Positions 32,601 through 40,889 of a DNA stretch of 64,000 bases are shown piece by piece. Source of the stretch: a virus. A program made the translations under genes and the position numbers. Every line of letters begins with the position of its first letter. Positions within the stretch are counted from its first letter, which is position 1. The stretch covers positions 1 to 64,000 of the IMG/VR virus record IMGVR_UViG_3300000228_000002; one strand, 5' to 3'. Under the pieces are notes generated by a model. It did not search any database and was not told where the DNA came from. It saw nothing but the letters and a program-made list of their open reading frames with translations.

Positions 32601-34523
32601 TATTTGGATATCACCAGTGGAAGTGAGGAATACTACCTCAACTTCGCCTGTGTCGGAGTGTGCTCTTCTTACACACGAACCATAGAGAATTACTCTAGGG
32701 TCGATTCTCTTTCCACCTTGAGATATACCAAAAGCTGGTCTACCCTCTGGTCTAGAGAACTCTTTTAATCGGAACAGATCATCAATCTTGATAACTTCAT
32801 GTGCATGAGCTTTAAGCTCACTCATCAGAAGGTTTCTTGGATTGTTGTTAACTCTTGTAGATCCACCAGGAAGAATGTTGTCGTTAATTTGCGACGGTCT
32901 CAAACCGGTGTCGATGTTGACTATTGATATAGAGTTTGCTGTTCTTGCAGTTACTCGATATTCGATGCCAAGACCATCAATGAAAATGTTCCCCACTTTA
33001 ACTAGGGTAGTAAGATCAGGGGCTCCAACATACGTTACTGTGCCTGTAGCTGCACTATAAGTGTACACATATGCATTGTTTTCGAAAGTGTACGTTAGTG
33101 GTACATCAATGTTCTTATCAAAAATTGGCCCAAGCTTAACGTCGTTCTGGAAATAATCATAATCTTCGTTAGTAGCTACGATAGTAGTGTTCTGGTTAGA
33201 ACCCAAGTAGCTAATCAAATCGTCGATGTCTTCTCTTAGTTCTTTGTTTGACTCGTCAGGATTCAGATAAGTATCAAAAGGTTTACCTTTGATGTTCTGA
33301 ATATGTTGAATTGCTTCACCCGATACGAAATCTGATGCAGGACCCTTCTTAGTATCAAACCCTTTGTCTATCGTTCCAAGAATTTTCTTAGCAGAGTACG
33401 ATACTCTTAATGAGGTGTCGATTGGTTGATCTGTGGTGATATAAAGGTTTCCACTGTAGAAACCGTCAGCATCAGCATCAATAGATGGATTAAGGATTTG
33501 GGTTTGAGCCGAGTCCTTATAGATTTGTACAAATCGTGGCCATTTGCCTGCCGAATTGTTGACATAACCTCTATCATAATTCAGGTCGAGAAGAGCAAAA
33601 TACGTAACTGCAGTACCTACTCCACCCTTACCTATATAAACTGGGTGAAGGAGACCAGTCAATTCAATACGACCACCACCAGCAAGGATGAGTAGTTGTG
33701 GTTCGGCTAACGGGTATTCTGTAGTTACAAACGGGTTCAATGCAGACGGTGTACCGTGTGAACCCTGGAGAGCATCCTTTTCATTTCCGTCAAGAAGTCT
33801 GGCTGTGTCTTGTTGAGTGACATATCTGTTAATAATACTAGGTGCACCTACCGAACCGATAGCAGCATCTTTCTGATCATCAGTTAAATGCTTCTCATCA
33901 ACATATAAATTGTTACGGTGCGATGACACTTCATTTTGAAGAGCCAGTGTGTTGGTAAGATTCAACCAAGTGACACCATTCCATGCATAAATCTCAACTA
34001 GACCACCAGCACCACCAATAATAAAGTGATCACCATCGCGATTGTGTTGAGCAGGAAGTTCCGCACTTGTTTGAAGATAGCCTCTGAAAGGGCTTCTTCC
34101 AAGTCTATCGAATGTGTCACGAATATCGTAAGTAATATTTGCAGAAGTGATGGCTAAATCGCCAATACCCAATGTAATGGTACCGAATACAACGTGATCG
34201 CCCTTGTCCAGGAGTGCATTAAAAGCACTGACCTCGTAAGTTCTGTACTCGATAATAGGCTGATCAGCCTGTATCCATTTTGCATATATAGTGAGAACTG
34301 TCGTCTGGTTCAGTGGGATAGCCTGAAACACGTGAGTCTGGGTGTCTTGAACTAGCAAACCTTCATCGGTCATTGCCGTGAAAGGCGTGACAGCTACATC
34401 TAGACCATTTGGTACTAGGAGTGCACCCTGAGTGATACCTTTCTTGAAAGTTACTGCAAATCTCTGGTTAAGGTCAGCTGTGGAATCGTTATTTAACCAT
34501 TTGAAAATCACATTTAATGCCAT
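29655..34523 (-). CDS. Giant tail fibre protein (1)
   Basis: 1622 residues, the largest protein here. Residues about 150-520 are paralogous to fibre protein 2: YAWNGVTWLNLTN..ALQ, EKHLTDDQKDAAIG..GAPS..N.YVT, DALQGSHGTPS..N.FVT, an IGKGGVG segment, and the YTFENN.YTY..ATGTVTYVGAPDL domain. Residues about 795-880 carry the common phage fibre repeat VATTANIDVNSMPANIDGV..GDRILVKNQ, and just before it is the FQITYNANSTANIAYN..L.QIQTAIRTLPG repeat also seen in the 46419 gene. The C-terminal 600 residues are likely receptor-binding. AAGG precedes the ATG; a CTAAATAAGG late-promoter-like site lies in the gap. Confidence 0.9.
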   Translation of the reverse strand: MALNVIFKWLNNDSTADLNQRFAVTFKKGITQGALLVPNGLDVAVTPFTAMTDEGLLVQDTQTHVFQAIPLNQTTVLTIYAKWIQADQPIIEYRTYEVSAFNALLDKGDHVVFGTITLGIGDLAITSANITYDIRDTFDRLGRSPFRGYLQTSAELPAQHNRDGDHFIIGGAGGLVEIYAWNGVTWLNLTNTLALQNEVSSHRNNLYVDEKHLTDDQKDAAIGSVGAPSIINRYVTQQDTARLLDGNEKDALQGSHGTPSALNPFVTTEYPLAEPQLLILAGGGRIELTGLLHPVYIGKGGVGTAVTYFALLDLNYDRGYVNNSAGKWPRFVQIYKDSAQTQILNPSIDADADGFYSGNLYITTDQPIDTSLRVSYSAKKILGTIDKGFDTKKGPASDFVSGEAIQHIQNIKGKPFDTYLNPDESNKELREDIDDLISYLGSNQNTTIVATNEDYDYFQNDVKLGPIFDKNIDVPLTYTFENNAYVYTYSAATGTVTYVGAPDLTTLVKVGNIFIDGLGIEYRVTARTANSISIVNIDTGLRPSQINDNILPGGSTRVNNNPRNLLMSELKAHAHEVIKIDDLFRLKEFSRPEGRPAFGISQGGKRIDPRVILYGSCVRRAHSDTGEVEVVFLTSTGDIQITDFITELYLWCKVTPGSPDLAISLNNEQSVSTISVSQAGTASSNIAYISGERFQRVKIVGGLDSTQVTTINMRIAGASADSLIIAGLEVLTIPPKTAAIAFDSEAISGTFQITYNANSTANIAYNATLSQIQTAIRTLPGLTNAYVQLNNNYTAKVKVATTANIDVNSMPANIDGVVLANGDRILVKNQVDVQTNSIYVFNGVAQTATRESLNQNARVYVQFGTMNGATYWTLNTEGVAALETVYGGDIVILYNNALALPITVTNNLLINSDADPVVATVLNSFSDVDIRLFVESGIGFENTRVNSKTTRRIQPVFPTSNSTGANYTSVLNRDIVDGTPIISIINTPQSNLDFDPNYTIMGMTNATTLSPTTGTETGKYLSAFKIGDVVEAIGSTQTQIVRITNYANPSITVYPALTGALENKQFRLIASLGDDAPDELGEEFAARYEIVTGFIDYSTTDFSVKNSAPKAKRYVVHKDGQTILAANNASLSTDRRSMVVPASTGKFTIGTCGPRLDLEFNNVTAVTLRVSIDGSAEYDIAVPAGVTRKTIFNRSRHTFHETHITSLQEFQVTHATIYSLERGVDRTQPMLSTQDNVSPYIQELSKPTVAANRYRYSHGKAFYDAFKYSIFTKGPGVDTSWTVVQDQTEFLGRYVETQNAGDILSHIFFGTGIEIAYFRRTDGGQATVKIDGFNVNTLGLTIEGQTLLAGATLDTYGAADTGMRIVSLTGLSYGSHTITIEQNNPRTNAVASSGYKVGIFGFFELSVGGKLRNTYDVSKGHYTPVADVREFASNYADLIGESAFPIETAKEVKSAFAKFDGSVTPIGCSVDSTSGLTRIQLSYNYIPGANPGYPFGELLVLVDGKFLPRFVTGSTNQAYYKEITSSMIELDADYSASDFDIQVIKINGPTEVDLDILSAEYGSGRLGDFVYSPMLNLAQFQGLRSNKWVAANGANISGSDLHALTGTSVLPVAADYYVKINN

Positions 34524-34582
34524 ATACTGATAACCTTATTTAGTAAATTTGGATTAAAGTTAACGTAGGTGGTTTTGTGCTA

Positions 34583-37500
34583 TTAAACAAAACTACCGCC
34601 ATCAATAATATTTGAGTCACCCTGGCCCTCATCAACTAGATCGAACACGTCTCCAACGGTGGAGATCAAGTCATCTAGAGACTTAGTTCCGTTACCAAAA
34701 TTTCTTCTATCATATTGATTTGAGTAACCGAGGTAGTATCTTGTACTACGGGCCAACTCGTTAGCATAACCAAAATATCCATACGAATTTGTAAAGAATA
34801 TTTGGTTCACGTTAATGTAGAAATCACTAGAGTTAGAGTTATTAGCCATTGGAGATGGAATTTGAACTCTGATAGTGTATTTACCATAGTCTGGAAATTC
34901 AACCTCGATACGTTTACGAGCCGGTACTGCAGCATACATATCAACGATACCGCCAGCGTTACCACCACCAATGATGTCATTTCTGATTATACCACCAGCA
35001 AAGACTGCTCCAGGGAAGTTCTCTTCTTTAACAATTCGGAACGATAAGTCGTTATTGAATTTTGCCTGTACTAATGCATACCCAGAATCATCTGTGGCAG
35101 TGTATTCGAAGGCAAGAGTACGACCGTAGAAAGTCCACTCAAAGTAGGAACCTTCAGCATTTGATCTGTTGTACCTTCCGTAGAGTTTAGTCCAGTCAAT
35201 ACTTGAAGACCAAGGAAGTCCTAGACCATCAATAAATCTTACGAGTGATGTGTAAGCATCGAAGCCCACAGAGCCAAGTGGCAAGTTAGCACCGGGAAGA
35301 TTGCCTGTATTCGGATTGTTAAGGGAAACACGGTAAGCTGCCAAATATTTGATTTGACTAATATCAAGACCAGCTGGTTTATTGACTGCCTCTGGTTCTT
35401 TGAAAATGAACCCCACAATATTCATGTTTTGTGCATTGTAGATTTCCACTTCATATGCTTGGAATCTACCATTAGCAAACAATTGAATTCTTGTGTAGCC
35501 TTCAATGCCTGTTGATTTAGAGATTGCAGGAGAGCCATTTATAGTGTAACTGAATGCAATGTTTGATGAGTTAGCTACAATGATGTCCATTGAAGAACAC
35601 ACGGCACATATCTTGAGTCTCGAAGTTGGGTTAGGGAACACCAGAGCTCTCTCATAACCTTCCACGTTCAGTTCTGTGAAAGATATCTCTTTAGAAATGA
35701 ATTTTGTCGATCCATCCTCAAGGATTGAAACCCTGTCAACCACGATTGGTGGAAGTTGTAGGAATTCACCGAATGTAGCCAAACCGCAGAATTCGGCAAT
35801 AATGCGTCTAGCTTCCACTTCTTTATCATAGGATTCTGAAATTGTAGAACAGATGTGAATTAGTGCACCCGAACCAGCCATGTTGAAGTTTGAATCAAAA
35901 GTTACAACAGGGCCAACGATGTTGGTAATTATTTTAGTTTCCTCGTTAGTGGCAGTGACAACTTTGACTATATCGCCAATTCGGAAGAAATTAGCTAGTT
36001 TAACCGTTCCTGTACCAACCGTAATTTGGTTACTTCCTACGAAAACACTACCCACTGGGGTTAAGCTGTTTCCATCGAAATCAGTCATAGGACTGAAATG
36101 GCTCTGAATTTGGAGCTCTCTATTGTAAAGGATTGATGTCACTGCTCCACGACGGAGAGTACCAACTTCATTCAAAGGAATTACTTCCACTTGATCTTGG
36201 TAAACAGCATCACCCTGAACAAAAGCTCTTCCTGGAAGAAGATTTGCTTGGTCAAATTCCCTACGAATCAAATCAAACCCGTAGAACACGAATTCTGGGG
36301 TTGCATCTGGGATGATAATTTCCACCGTGTGGGTTACACCGTCTTGGAGATTTGATACGATCGGATAGTTCTTAGTCTTGATGTCGGATAGAGTATCGAA
36401 AGACACTGCCAATCCACCATAGCTCAAATCGAAGTTTGGATATGTCACCCCATCAACGATTACTCCAATAGAGGGAGAGCTTGCGTTGGTATCGGAGATA
36501 AGTTCTAGATCAGTGAAGTGTCCAGTGATGGTGTATCTAGCACTATTTACAGAGAACACCTGTGTTTTTGGTCCACCATTAGGTCCAGCTAGTGGATTAG
36601 TGACTGTTCTAGTCTGAATGTTTCCGTAGGCTCTCAGTCTATTCTCTTTATGGATTACAGACTTCAGAGGCTCTTGAATTTCGAATGCTAGTTGACCAGT
36701 TACAGGATGATACTCATTCTCAACTGAAATCATTTTGGAAGCCACAATCCTCTCACGGTGCTGAGCAAGCTGCATTGTAGAAAGATTGATCCTACGAGGA
36801 TTGTCATCTACTTTAACAGACCCGTGTAGAACCTTGCTAATTGTGGTATTGATATTGATAGGAACTTGTGATTTTCTGTTTCTGATTGTAACTGTAGTAG
36901 GAGTTAACCCTACAATTACAAATTCATTATCACCACCATCAACGAAGACGTTTCCACCCACAACAGAACCCAAGTTGGGGGAACCGACATAAGTCACTAC
37001 ACCTGTAATGTTGTTATATGTGAACGTGATCCCAGTTGAATTTTCGAATGTGTAGTTGATTAATCCTACGTTGTTCTCGTATAGCCCTGTATATTCAGGG
37101 ATAGAGTTCATTTTGTCGAAGTCACTTACTACCATGTCAGTAGTAGTGTTGGAGTTAGCATATTGCTTAATATCTCCGACTTCTTCGTAGAGCTCAATGT
37201 TGGAAGCTTTCTCTGGTAGAACAGAATCGTAAGTTATGCCTGATACTTCTTCAAACTTCTTGATCACGTCACGGTTGGTCTGAGCAACTTTCGGTTGGTT
37301 ATCAAATAGAAGATCAATTTTGTAACTACCAAGTGTATTTCTTATTCCGTGAACTAAACGGTATGCCAGATCAGGAACTACGTTGAATTTCAGGTATAGA
37401 GGGCCAGCAATGTAGAAACCGTACTGGTCAATGTCAACTAAAGGTTCTGAACCTGGATCCGAAATCAATTGAGTAAGGCCTGCATCTTTATATATAGCAA

Positions 37501-38491
37501 CAACGTCAACTTCCGTACTATCCGAGTTTAGATATTCTCTATTCTCTGTAGCATGGAACATTTTGAAGTATTGAAGGTGTGAACCGAGACCACCACGGCC
37601 TAAGTATATAGCACCACTGACAACCAGAGGATCTGCCGGAGTGTTGACAGTAGTTATTGTTGGTTGTGCAAATTCTAGACCTTGAGTAACATACTTATTG
37701 GTGCTAGAAGGTGTCCCGTGAGAGCCTACTAGAGCGTCATTCTCACCTTGGGTAGGAATCCTTGGGTCTGTGTCAGTTACGAATTTGTTGGTATTCGATG
37801 GGGCACCAAAAGTTCCCTCAACAGCCAGTTTTTCTGCATCCGTTAAATGCTTCTCGTTGGCAAACAGGTTCTGTCTATGTTGTGTAAGTTGGGTCTGAAG
37901 GGCAATAACGTTGGTCATGTTGATCCAAGTAAAGCCGTTCCAACCGAACATGTTTACTGGGCCACCAATTCCATCAGTGACTTTATATGTATCGCCAATG
38001 AGATTGTCAGTAGCTGGTAACAGAGACTCTGAACTCAGAGTTCCTCTGTCTTGTCTACGACCAATTGGGTCGATAACCATTCTAGGCTTGAGATCAATGT
38101 ACGAAACTAGAACTTCTGTAGCAGTAAGGGGTATTATTACGTGGCCAAATACTATGTACTCATCTTTATTGATTAAACCATCAAAAACACCAGATTCCAC
38201 CACTTCGAAAACCACTGTCGGATCCGAAGTCTGGTTGTACACTACTCTGAGAGCTAGTACATTGGTCTGACCTACTGTTACGTCAACAGTCAAGACATCT
38301 GATGTCTCCTCGGCAACCATACCTTGCTTATTGAACACTTTCCATGGAGATATGTTCACCTTCAATTGAGAAGGGACAACAGTGATATTACCACCACTGA
38401 TAAGTCCAGGTTGAACCAATCCAACAAACCTTTCGTTGATGTCACGGGTAAGGTCTAGGTTACGATATTTTAAGAGGTACTTTCTTGACAT
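34583..38491 (-). CDS. Giant tail fibre protein (2)
   Basis: 1302 residues. Its first half is the paralogue of fibre 1: FGWNGFTWINMTN..ALQ, EKHLTDAEKLAVEG..GAPSNTNKFVT, DALVGSHGTPSSTNKYVT, YLGRGGLG, YTFENSTGITFTYNNITGVVTYVGSPNLG. The C-terminal half is different and should hold another receptor-binding tip. GGAG precedes the ATG. The two fibres are tandem, so a duplication followed by tip divergence is likely, giving two specificities or a heteromeric fibre. No cysteine-rich or enzymatic motif is seen. Confidence 0.9.
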   Translation of the reverse strand: MSRKYLLKYRNLDLTRDINERFVGLVQPGLISGGNITVVPSQLKVNISPWKVFNKQGMVAEETSDVLTVDVTVGQTNVLALRVVYNQTSDPTVVFEVVESGVFDGLINKDEYIVFGHVIIPLTATEVLVSYIDLKPRMVIDPIGRRQDRGTLSSESLLPATDNLIGDTYKVTDGIGGPVNMFGWNGFTWINMTNVIALQTQLTQHRQNLFANEKHLTDAEKLAVEGTFGAPSNTNKFVTDTDPRIPTQGENDALVGSHGTPSSTNKYVTQGLEFAQPTITTVNTPADPLVVSGAIYLGRGGLGSHLQYFKMFHATENREYLNSDSTEVDVVAIYKDAGLTQLISDPGSEPLVDIDQYGFYIAGPLYLKFNVVPDLAYRLVHGIRNTLGSYKIDLLFDNQPKVAQTNRDVIKKFEEVSGITYDSVLPEKASNIELYEEVGDIKQYANSNTTTDMVVSDFDKMNSIPEYTGLYENNVGLINYTFENSTGITFTYNNITGVVTYVGSPNLGSVVGGNVFVDGGDNEFVIVGLTPTTVTIRNRKSQVPININTTISKVLHGSVKVDDNPRRINLSTMQLAQHRERIVASKMISVENEYHPVTGQLAFEIQEPLKSVIHKENRLRAYGNIQTRTVTNPLAGPNGGPKTQVFSVNSARYTITGHFTDLELISDTNASSPSIGVIVDGVTYPNFDLSYGGLAVSFDTLSDIKTKNYPIVSNLQDGVTHTVEIIIPDATPEFVFYGFDLIRREFDQANLLPGRAFVQGDAVYQDQVEVIPLNEVGTLRRGAVTSILYNRELQIQSHFSPMTDFDGNSLTPVGSVFVGSNQITVGTGTVKLANFFRIGDIVKVVTATNEETKIITNIVGPVVTFDSNFNMAGSGALIHICSTISESYDKEVEARRIIAEFCGLATFGEFLQLPPIVVDRVSILEDGSTKFISKEISFTELNVEGYERALVFPNPTSRLKICAVCSSMDIIVANSSNIAFSYTINGSPAISKSTGIEGYTRIQLFANGRFQAYEVEIYNAQNMNIVGFIFKEPEAVNKPAGLDISQIKYLAAYRVSLNNPNTGNLPGANLPLGSVGFDAYTSLVRFIDGLGLPWSSSIDWTKLYGRYNRSNAEGSYFEWTFYGRTLAFEYTATDDSGYALVQAKFNNDLSFRIVKEENFPGAVFAGGIIRNDIIGGGNAGGIVDMYAAVPARKRIEVEFPDYGKYTIRVQIPSPMANNSNSSDFYINVNQIFFTNSYGYFGYANELARSTRYYLGYSNQYDRRNFGNGTKSLDDLISTVGDVFDLVDEGQGDSNIIDGGSFV

Positions 38492-38554
38492 CTATGACTC
38501 CAGAGGGTGTTGTATACCTTTGAAATTTAACTTCGGGCTCAACCCCGAGGTGTC

Positions 38555-38583
38555 TTGACAGGTACAAGGTATTGTGTTATAGC
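38555..38583 (+). promoter_or_regulatory. Sigma70-like promoter
   Basis: TTGACA (38555-38560), 17-base spacer, TATAGC (38578-38583). The predicted start of transcription falls at about 38590, on the ATG of the amber-interrupted gene. The location is divergent to the fibre 2 gene. Confidence 0.55.
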
Positions 38584-38589
38584 TATTAA

Positions 38590-38871
38590 ATGTCAGAAAT
38601 CACCTGTACGAAAATCAAGATGTGTAATATTTGCCCCTTCAAAGATTCGGACTTCTAGAAGTCAGAGACTATGCAGGAGGACTATCACAGGGTGGCTATG
38701 CTATCCATGGCCCACGAAGGGGAAGAGGTGTGGACATGCCTGCACCACCTCAACTACGAGAAGTCCGACATAAGGTTTCAGTGCCATAAGGGTGCCAAGG
38801 AACTGGTCAAAGCCAAGAGACATGTCCACGTTATTGACTACGTGCCATGCCACGATATACTTACCCTATAA
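38590..38871 (+). pseudogene. Zinc-binding CxxCPF protein interrupted by an amber codon
   Basis: From ATG at 38590 the frame reads MSEITCTKIKMCNICPFKDSDF, meets TAG at 38656, and continues in the same frame KSETMQEDYHRVAMLSMAHEGEEVWTCLHH...FQCHKGAKEL... to 38871. The whole matches a phage zinc protein type with CxxCPF at the start and C..H...C.GA later. Either it is dead, the downstream ATG at 38671 gives a shorter protein (66 residues), or the amber is read through. Other genes here end in TAG, so a general recoding is not likely. Confidence 0.6.
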
Positions 38872-38888
38872 CAATCCAAGGGGTAGTT

Positions 38889-39077
38889 ATGTCAAGACCA
38901 GCTTCAAAATTAGAAGACCTGAAAGTAGGCAAGACATATAGATGTTGTAACCACGACATCGTATTCGGACAAGAGTGGTTAACACCAGTTGAAATTGATC
39001 TTAAGGAACGCAAGATGATTTACGAGAATGCTGCTCGTAACAGACAGACCGTCAAGTTCAAAGAAAGAATTGGTTAG
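38889..39077 (+). CDS. Small protein
   Basis: 62 residues from ATG at 38889 (AAGGGG at 5-base spacing; an earlier in-frame ATG has no SD). MSRPASKLEDLKVGKTYRCCNHDIVFGQEW then a basic tail. A CC pair and a His could bind metal. Follows the amber-interrupted gene by 17 bases and converges on the next tail gene. Confidence 0.7.
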   Translation: MSRPASKLEDLKVGKTYRCCNHDIVFGQEWLTPVEIDLKERKMIYENAARNRQTVKFKERIG

Positions 39078-39112
39078 TCTGGTTGGTTCTCATTTAACAA
39101 CACTCACCCAGC

Positions 39113-39550
39113 TTAAATCTCAACCTGAATAGCAATAGTTCTCTGCTCAGCATCAGTTTTCACTACAAGTGGTGAGTTACCTACTGCAAAGAGGAATGTC
39201 GTGCCAACGATAGGATCGGCAGGGATTGGAGAATACGTGTACGTGGCAATAAGGCCAATGTTTGATAGGTTCCCTACTGCCTCAAGAAAGTCCAACTCAC
39301 AAGTGTATTCCACACAGTAAGCAGTGACCAATGTCTTATTGGCAATGGCTTTAGGTCCAAATGTCTGACCCGGCAATGTGATCAATGCTGGTTCTGGGGT
39401 AAGAGCCACGTTTGGATCACCAACATCATGCCCACCACCGCCTGTAACGAAATGAGTGATAGTGAATGCCACACCTGATTGGAGAAGATCAGCTAGTGCT
39501 GAACGACCTTTATCGGTTACTGATGCAATGATTGAAAAACTTGATGCCAT
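39113..39550 (-). CDS. Fibre-associated protein, paralogue of the 29178 gene
   Basis: 145 residues from ATG at 39550 (GGAG at 5 bases; the longer frame to 39592 overlaps the upstream gene). Shares SNIG and VGTTFLFAVGNSPL with the 29178-29639 product. Lies directly between the gpI-position protein and fibre 2, so it is likely a fibre adapter or tail collar protein. Confidence 0.8.
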   Translation of the reverse strand: MASSFSIIASVTDKGRSALADLLQSGVAFTITHFVTGGGGHDVGDPNVALTPEPALITLPGQTFGPKAIANKTLVTAYCVEYTCELDFLEAVGNLSNIGLIATYTYSPIPADPIVGTTFLFAVGNSPLVVKTDAEQRTIAIQVEI

Positions 39551-39578
39551 TGTAGCTCCATTTATTACAAAATATAAC

Positions 39579-40889
39579 TTAGATTTCTCCACCAGTAATG
39601 GCTAGTTCTATGGCTAGGTCCACATCGTTTCTTGTGGTATTTAAGCTCTGAGTGAAGTAACTATAATAAGGCCAAGGATTTGCATAGTTTGGTGGTGAAT
39701 GTACTATGAAGGTGTCAAGCCCTAGTTGATCGTTCTCATACTGCTCAAATCTTCCAGACAGTGACCATCCTATCCAACCATCCGACCATGGATCGACATC
39801 GTCCGAGTCAAACGGTAGGTTGCTATCAAACGGTTCTTCTATATCAAAAGATTGTCTAGCATTACCAATTGGGTTCTCAAGGACTAGATCGAATGTATAG
39901 CTTGCGCCTTTCATTCTCCACTCCATATAAGAACTGATAGTCATACTAACTCGAATGTTGTTGAAACACTCGGTTCTAGCCAACTGCTGAAGGAAATCCG
40001 CCCCATATCTGTCTAAGTCGAAGGCATGCGTTCTAAGTTTGCCTTGGAAGTAGTATCTGATTTGTTGCTCATTAATATCAACTATTTCATACAAGCTAGG
40101 GTTAGCTGCCAAATACTTGATCAGAGTCACAAACTTGGTGATTCCATAGTTCGGAATCCATGCATGAGCTTCAGTCCCATAGAACTGTGACGCTAGGTTC
40201 GTCCAAGGGTCACCCTCTGGATCGAATTCAAAAGTGTCCTTATCCATCTGATTGTAGACGGGATTGGCAAGAGTCAAGGACTTGATGATATCGTTAACAC
40301 CTTCGTTGGTACCTGGAGAATGGAGAATCCCGCTAACCGCTAATCTGGTAGCAAGTGTCCTTAGAGACTGTATCTCTGGTAACAGGTCTTGTATCGGTAG
40401 AAAAGGTTCCACCAATCTTGTAGCATAAAGGGAGTTGACAGCCTGTTTCTGGACATCAACTTTCCTTATAACGTTGGTATAGAAATCCCTTAGGAATGAC
40501 AACCAGATAGTTAATATGTCGTTTACTGTGATGTAGAAAAAGAAGCTTTCATATACACCATTAGTGGTTTCGATAAGTATCTTGTTCTTACCGAGGCCCA
40601 GTTGTACGGAAATTGTAGATTCAGTAGATGTAGGTATTACATCAAATTCGTCGACGACAGTTCTATCATCTACACCAGCATCGTTGCTTTGAGACCTTTC
40701 AACAAATATCTTAAGAGATTCGTTGAGGCGGTCAGTGGTTAGCCTAAGTACTGTTGGTCTAGGAAGATATGGAATAGTATCCTTGGTAATCTCGTAGAAC
40801 TTGCCCCGAGGAGCACCATAAGGTTGACTATCCCAAATGAGATCAAAGTACGGCTTGTATATCGAATGTTCAATCTCAAGGGTTAACAC
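39579..40889 (-). CDS. Baseplate protein in the gpI position
   Basis: 436 residues from GTG, overlapping the gpJ-like stop (TAGTG). Mixed alpha/beta with long segments (LEIEHSIYKPYFDLIW, DILTIWLSFLRDFYTNVIRK). In many contractile phages the gene after the gpJ-like wedge encodes the wedge/fibre connector (gpI-like). I do not see a diagnostic motif, so the assignment comes from gene order. Confidence 0.75.
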   Translation of the reverse strand: MLTLEIEHSIYKPYFDLIWDSQPYGAPRGKFYEITKDTIPYLPRPTVLRLTTDRLNESLKIFVERSQSNDAGVDDRTVVDEFDVIPTSTESTISVQLGLGKNKILIETTNGVYESFFFYITVNDILTIWLSFLRDFYTNVIRKVDVQKQAVNSLYATRLVEPFLPIQDLLPEIQSLRTLATRLAVSGILHSPGTNEGVNDIIKSLTLANPVYNQMDKDTFEFDPEGDPWTNLASQFYGTEAHAWIPNYGITKFVTLIKYLAANPSLYEIVDINEQQIRYYFQGKLRTHAFDLDRYGADFLQQLARTECFNNIRVSMTISSYMEWRMKGASYTFDLVLENPIGNARQSFDIEEPFDSNLPFDSDDVDPWSDGWIGWSLSGRFEQYENDQLGLDTFIVHSPPNYANPWPYYSYFTQSLNTTRNDVDLAIELAITGGEI

